In this document: in pieces, positions 1 through 8,858 of the stretch | Position numbering within the stretch: the stretch's first letter is position 1 | Layout of the letters: every line of letters begins with the position of its first letter | NCBI RefSeq assembly: GCF_000177675.1 | Contig: NZ_ADGX01000009.1 | Coordinates: 1 to 64,000, forward strand | From: Parafrankia sp. EUN1f | GTDB taxonomy: Bacteria > Actinomycetota > Actinomycetes > Frankiales > Frankiaceae | Direction of reading: 5' to 3' | DNA: 64,000 bases | Notes under the pieces: model-generated | What the model saw: the letters and a program-made list of their open reading frames with translations, nothing else | What the model was told of the DNA's origin: nothing | Databases searched by the model: none | Translations under genes and position numbers: made by a program

Positions 1-1198
1 GGCCGCGGCCGGCACGCGGCGCCCGGCCGACCGCGATCGCGTCCATCGCGCGCAGCCGGCCCGCCCGCGCCGAGGCGAGCAGCGCGGCGAGGCCGACGAG
101 AAGGAGGACCCAGCCGGCGACGGCGATGTCCACCCAGGGCGGGATGGTCTGCGCCCCCACCTGGTAGGCCGAGGCCTGCTGGTCGAGGACCGGGACCGCC
201 GCGAGGTTGCCCAGAAGCAGCCCGAGTCCCGTGCCGACCGCGTTCGGTACCAGGGCCTGACCGACGTAGGCCCGCACCACCTGGACCGGCGTGAAGCCGA
301 GTGCCTTGAGCACCCCGATCCGCCAGGTCGAGGCGCCCACCGCCCCGCTGACCACGATGCCGATGATCAGTGCGGACATCGCGAGCGCCAGCAGCCCGAA
401 GGCGGCCACGAACGGGACGTAGACCGTGGTGTCCGCAAGCGCGCTCCTCCGGACGGGCAGATAGGACTGCGAGCCGGTCATCGTGCCGGCCGGCAGAGCC
501 TCGCTGATCGCGTCCCGCCCGGCCTGGACCTCGGCTTCGGTGGCGGCCGCGGTGAACCGGTAGAGCATCTGGTAGCCCGCCGACTCCAAAGCCTCCACCA
601 GGGCCGTGAGCTGATCCGGCGTGACCCAGCCGGACGCGCTGTGCGTCATGGATCGGCCCCGGCCGACAACCGTGAGAACCGGAGCGCCCGGCAGATCGGC
701 GAGCGTGAGCTTCAGTCCGGTCAACGGCGGCAGCGAAGCACCGGCGTCGAGCACGATCTCACCCGGCCCGGTCGGCCAGCGGCCGTCGACCAGGCTCACC
801 CTGTCGACCGCGCCGGCCGCGTCCGCCGCCGAGCGGCCGACCAACGTCAGCAGCGGCAGCTGTCCGTCCGGAATGTCCAGGCTGCCGCCGTCGGGCAGGG
901 TGACCGCGGTGGGGCGCGTGGACAGCGTCCGGAAAGGCCCGGCCGTGGCCGCGACTCCTGGAAGGGAACGGGTCGCGGCCAGCGTGTCGGCATGGACGGC
1001 GCCGCCGTCGAACCGCGCGGTGAGATGCGCCCCGGCCTGCCGGGCGAACGCGCGGTCGAAGGGCGCCCGGGAAGCGACGAGCAGGCCTGCCGCGAGGACC
1101 GAGGCGCTCACGGCGGTGACCACGGTCAGCACCATCACCGCGGTCTGCACCCGCCGGCGCGACACCCCGGAGCGCACCACCCGACCGACGGCCGGCAT
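1..1198 (-). CDS. ABC transporter permease, FtsX/MacB-like (partial)
   Basis: Inner-membrane subunit of an ABC exporter. The reading frame starts at an ATG at 1198 and runs open to the left edge, so about 400 N-terminal residues are visible and the C-terminus is missing. An N-terminal membrane segment (VMVLTVVTAVSASVLAAG) is followed by a large extracytoplasmic region, then three hydrophobic segments ending near residue 380, the FtsX-domain pattern. Its start overlaps the stop of the ATPase gene as TGATG, so the two are translationally coupled. A protein with two FtsX domains is possible, since the visible part ends right after one such domain. Substrate unknown; a peptide or lipid is typical for the family. 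Confidence 0.85.
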   Translation of the reverse strand, partial: MPAVGRVVRSGVSRRRVQTAVMVLTVVTAVSASVLAAGLLVASRAPFDRAFARQAGAHLTARFDGGAVHADTLAATRSLPGVAATAGPFRTLSTRPTAVTLPDGGSLDIPDGQLPLLTLVGRSAADAAGAVDRVSLVDGRWPTGPGEIVLDAGASLPPLTGLKLTLADLPGAPVLTVVGRGRSMTHSASGWVTPDQLTALVEALESAGYQMLYRFTAAATEAEVQAGRDAISEALPAGTMTGSQSYLPVRRSALADTTVYVPFVAAFGLLALAMSALIIGIVVSGAVGASTWRIGVLKALGFTPVQVVRAYVGQALVPNAVGTGLGLLLGNLAAVPVLDQQASAYQVGAQTIPPWVDIAVAGWVLLLVGLAALLASARAGRLRAMDAIAVGRAPRAGRG

Positions 1199-1953
1199 CA
1201 GGCGCCCACCGCGGAATCGCGCACCGTGGTACCGACCACCGCGGCGTCGCGCACGATCGCGCCGTCCACCAGCTCGATGACACGGGTCGCGGTCGCCTCG
1301 GCGAGCCGGACGTCGTGTGTGACGAGCACGACGGTCAGCCCTTCCCGGTTGAGCTCGGCGAGCAGCGCCGTCACCTCCTCGCCGGCGGCGGTGTCGAGCG
1401 CCCCGGTCGGCTCGTCCGCGAGCAGCAGCGCCGGGCGGTTGACCAACGCGCGGGCGACCGCGACCCGCTGCCGCTGCCCGCCGGACAACCGGCCGGGGTA
1501 GGCCGTCGCGTACCGGTCGATGTGCAGGTGGCGGAGCAGGCCGACGGCACGTTCCCGGGCCTGCGCGCGGGGCATCCCGGCGAGCTGGGCCGGCAGCAGG
1601 ACGTTGTCCAGCACGGTGAGGTCGTCGAGCAGGTTGAAGAACTGGAAGACCATGCCGACGCGGCCACGGCGGAACTTCGCCGACGCCGTCTCACTCATCT
1701 GGTCGATCCGGCGTCCGTCCACTGTGACGGCGCCCGAACTCGGCCGGTCGAGCCCGGCGATCAGGTTGAGCAGGGTTGACTTGCCGCTGCCCGACGGGCC
1801 GAGGATGGCGAGCGCCTCGCCGGGGCTCACCCGCAGCGACAGGCTGGCGAGCGCGGGCGCTCCGGAGTCGTACTTCTTGGTCACCTCCCGCAGCTCTATG
1901 ACCGGTGGTGCGCCCGCGGCGGGCTCCTTGATGAGGGGCTCGGTGCTGGTCAC
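1198..1953 (-). CDS. ABC transporter ATP-binding protein (MacB/LolD type)
   Basis: The 251-residue ATPase of the exporter whose permease follows. Walker A is at residues 52-60 (GPSGSGKST), the signature LSGGQ at 156-160, Walker B LLLADEP at 176-182 and the switch His in VTHD near 213. Closest in style to LolD/MacB ATPases, which work with FtsX-type permeases. I chose the GTG at 1953 because GAGGAGGAAC lies 7 bases upstream; the frame stays open further upstream but that part has no domain. Divergent from a histidine kinase gene 248 bp away, so the two-component system may control it (inference from position). Confidence 0.93.
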   Translation of the reverse strand: MTSTEPLIKEPAAGAPPVIELREVTKKYDSGAPALASLSLRVSPGEALAILGPSGSGKSTLLNLIAGLDRPSSGAVTVDGRRIDQMSETASAKFRRGRVGMVFQFFNLLDDLTVLDNVLLPAQLAGMPRAQARERAVGLLRHLHIDRYATAYPGRLSGGQRQRVAVARALVNRPALLLADEPTGALDTAAGEEVTALLAELNREGLTVVLVTHDVRLAEATATRVIELVDGAIVRDAAVVGTTVRDSAVGA

Positions 1954-2201
1954 GGACGGGGTTCCTCCTCGGCTGCAGGGCCGGCGCCCGGGGCCGCGGG
2001 ACGGCCGGGGGGGCGCCCGTGGTCGGGTCAACGCGGACGGTAGGCCCGGAGCAGGGCTCGGCACGTCGCCCGCGGGGGCGAGGTTCGGTACCGCTTCCGG
2101 CTGATCGACCGGCAGGTCATCCTGGGGATGTACGCGGTCGATGTAGTCAGCTGACCGCTGGGGTTGATGTGCCGGCTGTTCCGCCTTGCCACACTGGTCC
2201 G

Positions 2202-3674
2202 GTGACGCGCCCCAGCCCCGGTGACCGCTGGCGGCGGCTCCGACCTCGCGTCGACGGCCCGGCCGGCGGGCTGTCGGCCTGGGCCTGGGCGGCGGACGTG
2301 ATCCTGGCGGTGGTGCTCGCGGCCGCGACGATGATCGCGACCTGGCAGTCATCCGGCGATTTCAGCGTCCGAGTGCCTGTGTCAACCAGCGTCGGCGAGC
2401 ACTCGCAGGCGCAGGACCAGCGGAACCCGGTGGAACCGTCTGACCCGGCGGAACAACCAGAACAGCGAGGACGGCCAGAACAGCCAGAACGGCCAGAACA
2501 GCCAGAACAGCCAGAACGGCCGGACCCGCCGGACCCGCTGGTCCGCCAGGGCTGGCCGGGGGCCGCGCCGGTGGGGCCGTTCGAGTACGCCCAGCAGTTG
2601 CCCGGGCGCGCCCCGCTCTGGCAACTCGTCCTCGCCGGGCTGAGCGCGTTGCCGCTGCTCGCCCGCAGGTGGCGTCCACTCACCGCCTACGCCGCGGTGC
2701 TCGTCCCGGCGCTGCTGGTCCACGTGCGTGCCACCGGCGACGACACGACCGTGTTCACCTTCATCTCGGTCCTCATCGCGGCCTACAGCGCGGCGATGTA
2801 CAGCCCGCACCGGCGAGCGGCGGTCGCGTGCGTCCTGGTCGGCGCGGCGGTGGTCGCCGTGCGCCACGAGCGCACCGTGCCGGAGATCTCCTCCGCCTAC
2901 CTGCCGTTCCTGCTGCTGATCCCGATCGGGCTGGCGGCGAACGCCATCCACGGGCAGACGCAGCGGATCCGGCGCCTCGAGGCTGAGCAGGCCACGGCGA
3001 GCCGACGCGCGGTCGACCAGGAGCGGGCCCGGATCGCCCGGGAGCTGCACGACGTGGTCACGCACAACGTCAGCGTGATGGTCATCCAGGCCGGGGCCGC
3101 CCGCAAGGTGCTCGACCTCGCCCCCGACCGGGCGCGCGAGGCGCTGCTGTCGGTGGAGGCGGGCGGGCGGGCCGCGATGTCGGAGCTGCGGCATGTGATG
3201 GGCCTGCTGACGACGACAATGCCACCGGCGGAGACGAGGGATCGGGCCGAGAACGGGCTGGAGCCGCAGCCGGGCCTCGGCCAGCTCGACGCGCTTGTCG
3301 CCCGGGTCGGTGACGCCGGCGTCGCGGTCGAGGTGCGCACCGAAGGGACGCCGCTGGCGCTGTCCACCGGGGCGGACCTGACGGCCTACCGGGTGGTGCA
3401 GGAGGCGATGACGAACACCATGAAGCATGCCGCCGGGGCGCGCATCCAGGTCCGCCTCGGGTACGAGCCCGACCGGCTCCGGATCGACGTCACCGACTCG
3501 GGTGGCACGCCCACCGCGGCGGCGTCCGCCGGCAGCGGTGCCGGGCTGATCGGCCTGCGGGAGCGGCTCGCCGTGTACGGCGGCACGCTGGAGGCCGGGG
3601 AGCGGCCCACAGGTGGGTACCGCGTCACCGCCGTCATCCCGGTGCCGGGGCCGATCCCGGTGCCCGCGCCGTGA
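2202..3674 (+). CDS. Sensor histidine kinase, NarL-partner type (HisKA_3)
   Basis: 490-residue membrane sensor. TM1 is at about residues 26-48. A hydrophilic loop (about 50-130) rich in Glu, Pro and Gln follows, then four or five more hydrophobic segments up to residue 250. The dimerisation helix carries the phospho-acceptor His283 in ELHDVV, and a HATPase domain reaches the C-terminus. The GTG at 2202 fits the first hydrophobic segment; the frame is open upstream but without family-like sequence. The loop is encoded by 9-bp repeats and is probably variable in length. The response regulator follows 48 bp later, and the divergent ABC exporter is the likely target (inference). Confidence 0.92.
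   Translation: MTRPSPGDRWRRLRPRVDGPAGGLSAWAWAADVILAVVLAAATMIATWQSSGDFSVRVPVSTSVGEHSQAQDQRNPVEPSDPAEQPEQRGRPEQPERPEQPEQPERPDPPDPLVRQGWPGAAPVGPFEYAQQLPGRAPLWQLVLAGLSALPLLARRWRPLTAYAAVLVPALLVHVRATGDDTTVFTFISVLIAAYSAAMYSPHRRAAVACVLVGAAVVAVRHERTVPEISSAYLPFLLLIPIGLAANAIHGQTQRIRRLEAEQATASRRAVDQERARIARELHDVVTHNVSVMVIQAGAARKVLDLAPDRAREALLSVEAGGRAAMSELRHVMGLLTTTMPPAETRDRAENGLEPQPGLGQLDALVARVGDAGVAVEVRTEGTPLALSTGADLTAYRVVQEAMTNTMKHAAGARIQVRLGYEPDRLRIDVTDSGGTPTAAASAGSGAGLIGLRERLAVYGGTLEAGERPTGGYRVTAVIPVPGPIPVPAP
2455..2530 (+). repeat. 9-bp coding repeats in the sensor kinase loop
   Basis: A run of about seven imperfect copies of a 9-bp unit (CCAGAACAG or CCAGAACGG) encodes Pro-Glu-Gln/Arg triplets in the extracytoplasmic loop of the kinase. 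The unit keeps the frame, so copy-number changes would lengthen or shorten the loop without destroying the gene. Confidence 0.8.
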
Positions 3675-3722
3675 CACCCTGTCAGGTGTGAGGTCGGTGT
3701 TTGTCAGGACGGAAGCGGCACC

Positions 3723-4436
3723 GTGACCGGTGCGGCAACGGCAGGGGCGGCGCCGCCGCTGCGGGTGGTGATCGTCGACGATCAGGCGCTGGTGCGTGCC
3801 GGTTTCGCGATGATCCTGGCCGCAGACGGAATCGAGGTCGTCGCCGAGGCGGCCAACGGCGCGCAGGCGGTGGAGGCGGTGCGCAGGACCTGCCCGGACG
3901 TCGTGCTCATGGACATCCGCATGCCCGAGATGGACGGGCTGGAGGCCACCCGGCGCATCCTCGGCGGCGCCGCGGCGACCGGCGCGCCCCGGGTGATCAT
4001 CCTGACGACGTTCGACCTCGACCAGTACGTGTACGCGGCGCTGGCCGCCGGCGCCAGCGGTTTCCTGCTCAAGGACGTCAGCCCGGAGCAGCTGGTCGGG
4101 GCGGTGCGGCTGGTCCGGCTCGGCGACGCGCTGCTGGCACCGGCGATCACCCGGCGGCTCGTCGAGCGTTTCGCCCGCACCGACCGCGGCACCACGCTGC
4201 ACCGCGAGCTTTCCACCCTGACCCCGCGGGAGGTCGAGGTGCTCCAGCTGCTGGCGACCGGCCTGAGCAACGCGGAGCTGGCGGCGCGGCTCGTCCTGAG
4301 CGAGGCGACGGTCAAGACCCACGTCGCGCGGATCATGGCGAAGCTCGGACTTCGGGACCGCGCGCAGGCGGTTGTCGTCGCCTACGAGACCGGGCTGGTC
4401 ACGCCGGGCGCCGGAGTGGGCGGCGAGCCGGGCTGA
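3723..4436 (+). CDS. Response regulator, NarL/FixJ family
   Basis: 237-residue two-domain regulator. The receiver domain has Asp pair DD at 19-20, the phospho-acceptor Asp64 in LMDIRMPEMDG, and the conserved Lys in LLKDVSPEQL. A LuxR-type helix-turn-helix occupies about residues 165-225 (LTPREVEVLQLLATGLSN, then AELAARLVLSEATVKTHV). It is the cognate partner of the kinase just upstream. The GTG at 3723 has a purine-rich stretch (GGACGGAAG) in front. The likely target is its own operon or the divergent ABC genes. Confidence 0.94.
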   Translation: MTGAATAGAAPPLRVVIVDDQALVRAGFAMILAADGIEVVAEAANGAQAVEAVRRTCPDVVLMDIRMPEMDGLEATRRILGGAAATGAPRVIILTTFDLDQYVYAALAAGASGFLLKDVSPEQLVGAVRLVRLGDALLAPAITRRLVERFARTDRGTTLHRELSTLTPREVEVLQLLATGLSNAELAARLVLSEATVKTHVARIMAKLGLRDRAQAVVVAYETGLVTPGAGVGGEPG

Positions 4437-4455
4437 GCCGCGGCGCGTTGCGATC

Positions 4456-4520
4456 AGCGGGCCGTGGCGAGCCGGATGCGCGGGCCGCGGCGAGCTGGGA
4501 TGAGCGGGCTGCGGCGGGTA
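4456..4520 (+). repeat. Imperfect ~29-bp tandem repeat
   Basis: Between the response regulator and the thioesterase gene there are two and a half degenerate units built on GCGGGCCGYGGCGAGCYGG. No coding role is apparent; the 170-bp gap otherwise holds only the promoter and leader region of the next gene. Confidence 0.5.
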
Positions 4521-4605
4521 CGGCGTAGCCTCCAACCGTGGCCCTGATCCTTTCGTTTCGGCTGGTAGCCGTGCAGGAGTTGCCCGCCCTGGTACCGGCG
4601 GGCAG

Positions 4606-5472
4606 GTGGCGGTGACCGCGCAGCGGCCCGAGTTCTCGGACCTGCTGGCGCTGGAGCACATCGATCGCGACATCTTCCGTGGCTCGTGTCATGACGGCGC
4701 ACCGATGCGTGCCTTCGGCGGGCAGGTCGCGGCGCAGGCCCAGATCGCCGCGGGCCGGACGGTGGAGCCCGACCGGTGGATGCACTCCCTGCACGGCTAT
4801 TTCCTACGGCCGGGGCGCACCGATGCGCCGATCCTGTACCTCGTCGAACGCATCCGAGACGGCCGGTCGTTCTCCACCCGCCGCGTGAGCGCGGTCCAGA
4901 ACGGCGAGACCATCTTCTCGATGTCGGCGTCGTTCCAACGGCCGCGTGACACCCCCGAGGAGCACCAGCTGAAGGCACCGGACGTCCCGGCGCCGGAGAC
5001 GTTGCGCCGCTGGTGGGGGCCGATCGACGAGGCCCCCGAGTACCGGCCGTTCCTGCTGATCGACGTCCGCTCGATCCCGAGCGGCGCCGAGGGCGCGGCG
5101 CACCGGCCGACGTTCGATCGCGCGCTCGCGGCCGCCGACGGGATGCCGCGCCAGAACGTCTGGGTGCGGGTCGACCAGCCGCTGCCGGACGACCCGCTGC
5201 TGCATGCCTGCGCGCTGACCTACCTGTCCGATCTGACTCTGGCGAGCACCGCGAGCCTGCCCTACGGCGCCGGGCCGGGCCGCCTCGACGTGGTCTCCCT
5301 CGACCACGCGATGTGGTTCCACCGAACCTTCCGCGCCGACGACTGGCTGCTGTTCGCGCAGGACAGCCCCAGCGTCGGTGGCGCGCGCGGGCTTTCCCGG
5401 GGCACCTTCTTCACCCGGGACGGCCAGCTCGTCGCCTCGGCCATCCAGGAAGCCGGCCTGCTCCGACGCTGA
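4606..5472 (+). CDS. tesB: Acyl-CoA thioesterase II (TesB-like)
   Basis: 288-residue double-hotdog thioesterase that hydrolyses acyl-CoA to free fatty acid and CoA in the cytosol. Family hallmarks are visible: FGGQVAAQA near residue 38, HSLHGYFLRPG near 62, RRVSAVQNG near 95, and in the second hotdog WVRVDQPLPDDPLLHACALTYLSD with LDHAMWFHR. The length matches TesB (about 285). The start is uncertain between the GTG codons at 4606 and 4612; neither has a strong ribosome site. It stands alone and is not obviously coupled to neighbours. Confidence 0.93.
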   Translation: MAVTAQRPEFSDLLALEHIDRDIFRGSCHDGAPMRAFGGQVAAQAQIAAGRTVEPDRWMHSLHGYFLRPGRTDAPILYLVERIRDGRSFSTRRVSAVQNGETIFSMSASFQRPRDTPEEHQLKAPDVPAPETLRRWWGPIDEAPEYRPFLLIDVRSIPSGAEGAAHRPTFDRALAAADGMPRQNVWVRVDQPLPDDPLLHACALTYLSDLTLASTASLPYGAGPGRLDVVSLDHAMWFHRTFRADDWLLFAQDSPSVGGARGLSRGTFFTRDGQLVASAIQEAGLLRR

Positions 5473-5519
5473 CCGGGCGGTGGCGGCGGCGTGAGGACCG
5501 ACCGTGAGGACCGATCAGC

Positions 5520-7179
5520 TCACGGAGTGGGCGCGACGGTCTGCTCCTGCGCGACGGCCTGCTCCTGGTGGATCCACCACTGCAGCGCCGCCGCGGTGCG
5601 CAGAACGTCGGGGTGGCCGGCGCCGAGGAGCCGGCAGCGGTCGGCCCAGACGTTCTCGCCGATCGTGCGGGCCTCCTGGTAGCGGCCGAGCCGGCCCAGG
5701 TAGACGGCGAGGTTGAAGGCCGCGGCGAGGGTGTCGTCGTGGTCGGGGCCGAGCGTGCCGCGGCGCAGCCTGAGGGTTTCCTCGCCGAGAGCGCGGGCGT
5801 GCTCGTGCTCGTCGAGGGCGCTCAGCACGACCGCGAGGTTGAAGGCCGTGGTGAGGGTTCCCGCGTCGGCGGGGCCGAGGACGGCGCGGCGCCGGGCGAA
5901 GGTGTCCAGGTAGAGGTCGCGGGCACCGCGGTGGTCGCCGAGCGCCGCGAGGTCGGCGGCGAGGTTGTGTGCCGTGGCGAGGGTGTCGCGGTGGTCGGGC
6001 CCGAGGACGCGCAGGCGCCGGGCGAGCGTGTCCTCGTCGAGGGTGCGGGCGGCCTCGTGGTCGCCGACCTCGCTCAGCTCGCTGGCGTCGCTGTGCGCCG
6101 CGGCGAGGACTTCCGGATGGTCGTCGTGTCGGGTCTGCCGCTGGCTGGTGCGGGTGCCGCTGTGCTGGCTGGTGCGGGTGCCGCCGGGCTGGCCGGTGCG
6201 GGTGCCGCCGGGCTCGGGGTGCCGTCGCGGCCCGCCGTGCGTGACGATGGTCCGCTGGCCGGTGGTGTCCGCGGCGGATCCGCCGGGGACGCCGGATCCG
6301 GCGGCGGCCCGGACGGCGTCGTCGAGGTGCAGGGGGAGCCCGACCCGGGTGAGCCAACCCGGGCCGAAGGCCTCGCTTCCGGCCCGGGCGAGGGCGAGGG
6401 CGAACTCGACGGCGCTGGCGTAGCGGTCCGCAGGGAACCTCGCCAGTGTCCGCAGGATCACCGTGGCGACGGGGGTGGGCACGTCGTCCAGCGGGGTGGG
6501 GGTCCTTGCGCTTCTGGTAGCGCAGCAGGCCCCACTCCTTTGATCCGTCGTAGGGGGCGCGGCCCGCGAGCGCCTGGTAGAGCACGGTGGCCAGCGCGTA
6601 CAGGTCGGTCGCCGGGCTCAGCCGGTCGCCGTTGAACTGCTCGGGCGCCATGTACGCCGGGGTGCCGGCGAGCCCGCTGGCCGCGGCGCCCGATCCGTCG
6701 AAGAGCTTCGCGATCCCGAAGTCGCCGACCTTCGGTGTTCCGTCCGCGGCGAACAGGATGTTGTCGGGCTTGATGTCGCGGTGCAGCAGGCCCTGGGCCT
6801 GGCCACCCCGCCGGTGGATGTAGGCCAGCGCCGCGGCCACCGCCAGGCCGACCGCGCAGACCTGCGCCGGCCCGAGGTCGGCCTGCCGCTGGGTCAACGT
6901 TCCGCCGGGCAGCAGCTCCATCACCACGAGGCACAGGTCGTCGGTCCGCCTCGAGTCGTAGACCCGGACCACATGTGGGTGGTCGAGCTGACCGAGCAGC
7001 TTCGCCTCGTCGATGCGGTTGCCCCGCAAGGTCTTCGCCGGCAGCACCTTGACCGCCACCGGCCGGTCCATCTCCCGGTGCTGCGCGGCGAGCACGGCCC
7101 CGAAGGTTCCCGAGCCGAGATGCGCGCCGAGGACGTAGTCCGGCAGCGCCCGGGCGACCTGTTCCCGGTCGTAGATCAC
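5520..7179 (-). pseudogene. Ser/Thr protein kinase with C-terminal TPR repeats, frameshifted
   Basis: The kinase domain is read in one frame from a GTG at 7179: glycine loop GSGTFG, Lys in VAVKVL, HRDIKPDNILF, GDFG, GTPAYMAPE. It continues to about 6503. The rest of the kinase lobe (ILRTLARFPADRYASAVEFA) and about four TPR units of the form LGPDHxDTLxxAxNLA lie in the next frame, ending at 5520. The break sits in two runs of G (6493-6496 and 6498-6502); removing one base restores a single protein of about 552 residues. It is either a real frameshift or a sequencing slip in the homopolymer. Between the kinase and TPRs is a repetitive linker rich in Gly, Thr, Gln and His. Divergent from the GlnX-like gene, 293 bp away. 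Confidence 0.8.
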
Positions 7180-7472
7180 CGCACACCACCGTGGCCGCGC
7201 CGCCGCCCGGCCCGCCGCGCTGCCCACCGGCCCGTCGGCCACATGATCGTTCCTCCGTCGTCGCACTGGCGATCCGCGATCTCCAGCCAGGGGATATGCC
7301 AGACGTACCACGGGTCCTGGAGGGGAACACCGTCGACTGCGCGGATCACGGAAATCTTCGCAGGCTCTCCTGGCCGTTGTCAGGACGGCGTCCAGCGGAC
7401 AGATGTCGGGAACACGGCGTATTTCGGCGGCGGTGCGGACCAGGCGCATCGCGGAGAATATATTGCCGGATT

Positions 7473-8858
7473 GTGGCCAGTTCTGTGCAGCGCGTGGCAC
7501 TCGCCGGGGCGGCGGCCAGCCCCGTGGTCTCCCGGTGGAGCCGGGCCGACACACCGATCCGGCTCCGCGGAACCGCCCTCTTCGTCGTCGGTTGGCTGCT
7601 CGTCGCCGGGACTGCAATGATCTTCGTGGCGTCCGTGCGTGCCGACGCGCTGGCCGACGCCAGGAACCGGGCCGGTGAGGTCGTTATCGAGGCCCAGCTT
7701 GTCCGCAGCAAGGTGTCGAGCGCCGACGCGGCCGCGGCAGCGTCGGTGTTCGCACACGTGGCGCAGACGGACCCCGTTCACGACACGCCGGAGGAAAAAC
7801 GGGCCGCGTACGGCACCGCGGCCGACCGTGCCACGACCAACGATGACGTCGAGACGGCCGCGGCGGGTGTTGTCGAAATGCGGCGACTCGGTGTCGAGGG
7901 CTGCCCCTCCGGCGGCCCGTCAGTCGGGCGGGAGTGCGCCGACGACCTGTTGAAAAGGCTGGGGGAGCTGATCCCGCAGTACGTAGGCCTGGTGAACACG
8001 GCCCAGGCCTACGTGCGGACGGGAAGCTCGACCGCCGAGGCGTATCTCCGCAGGGCTTCCGACCTGGCTCGGCAGGAGATCATCCCGCGGGTCGACAGCC
8101 TGATCGGGATCGCGGGAAACGGGGTCGACGCCGATTTCCGCACCGCGACCGACGGCCGTGTCGACCTGCTCCTCGTCGTGTTCGTCGCCGGCGGCGGGAC
8201 GGTGCTGCTTGGGCTGCAGGTCTATTACTCCCGACGAAGCCGCCGGGTTTTCGAGATCCGGTTGGTGGCCGCGACCGGGTGTGTGCTGGCGGCGGCCAGC
8301 CTGTTCGGTGCCAGTGCTCTGCTCCAGGAATCCAGGGCCAGCAGCAGTGTGAACGAAGGGTACATCCCGATGACGACACTGTCGCAGGCACGGGTCTTCG
8401 CCTCGCAGGCCCGCGCCGACGAGAATCTGGCGGTGCTGTCGCTGGGCGTCAACGATGACTCCGAAAACGACTGGGACAACTCGCTCGCCGACCTCAGCGA
8501 GGCCATGACCGTCGAGGAGCTGCCGGCGGAGACCGTGGGCCAGATCAGGACCAATATCGCGCGCTGGCAGCGGAACCATGATGAGGTCACCAGAGCTCTT
8601 TCCGGAACCGGCACGGAGTTCCTGAGAGCGGCGCGGCTGACCGTCGGCGAGGGCGCGGCGGCCTTCGCGGATCTCGACAACAGTTTCGAGACCGCGGTCA
8701 GCGCCAGCACCAGGAGATTCCAGGCGCATATGGCGGCCGCCAAATCGCCGGTGCCGACGGCTTTGGGCTGGGCCGCCGGCTGCATGCTGTTCCTCGCGGC
8801 GATCCTCGTCCACATGGGGATGCGGCACCGCCTTCAGACCTACCGGTTCCAGCGGTGA
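7473..8858 (+). CDS. glnX: GlnX-like membrane sensor with two extracytoplasmic helical domains
   Basis: 461-residue membrane protein with hydrophobic segments at about residues 33-54, 230-250, 262-285 and 430-450. This gives two helical extracytoplasmic domains and very short cytoplasmic parts. The gene order (membrane protein, then substrate-binding lipoprotein, with a PknG-type kinase close by) matches glnX-glnH-pknG of mycobacteria and corynebacteria. There, GlnX relays amino-acid binding by GlnH to PknG. The assignment rests on topology and context, not on a recognisable motif. The GTG at 7473 is chosen because TM1 follows at the expected distance; the ribosome site is weak. It overlaps the next gene as GTGA. 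Confidence 0.7.
   Translation: MASSVQRVALAGAAASPVVSRWSRADTPIRLRGTALFVVGWLLVAGTAMIFVASVRADALADARNRAGEVVIEAQLVRSKVSSADAAAAASVFAHVAQTDPVHDTPEEKRAAYGTAADRATTNDDVETAAAGVVEMRRLGVEGCPSGGPSVGRECADDLLKRLGELIPQYVGLVNTAQAYVRTGSSTAEAYLRRASDLARQEIIPRVDSLIGIAGNGVDADFRTATDGRVDLLLVVFVAGGGTVLLGLQVYYSRRSRRVFEIRLVAATGCVLAAASLFGASALLQESRASSSVNEGYIPMTTLSQARVFASQARADENLAVLSLGVNDDSENDWDNSLADLSEAMTVEELPAETVGQIRTNIARWQRNHDEVTRALSGTGTEFLRAARLTVGEGAAAFADLDNSFETAVSASTRRFQAHMAAAKSPVPTALGWAAGCMLFLAAILVHMGMRHRLQTYRFQR

Noticed and set aside
2382-4673. Long open frame on the minus strand across the first two-component operon
   Set aside because: Antisense to well-supported kinase and regulator genes; composition is Arg/Gly/Pro-rich without domains, as expected for the opposite strand of high-GC coding DNA.
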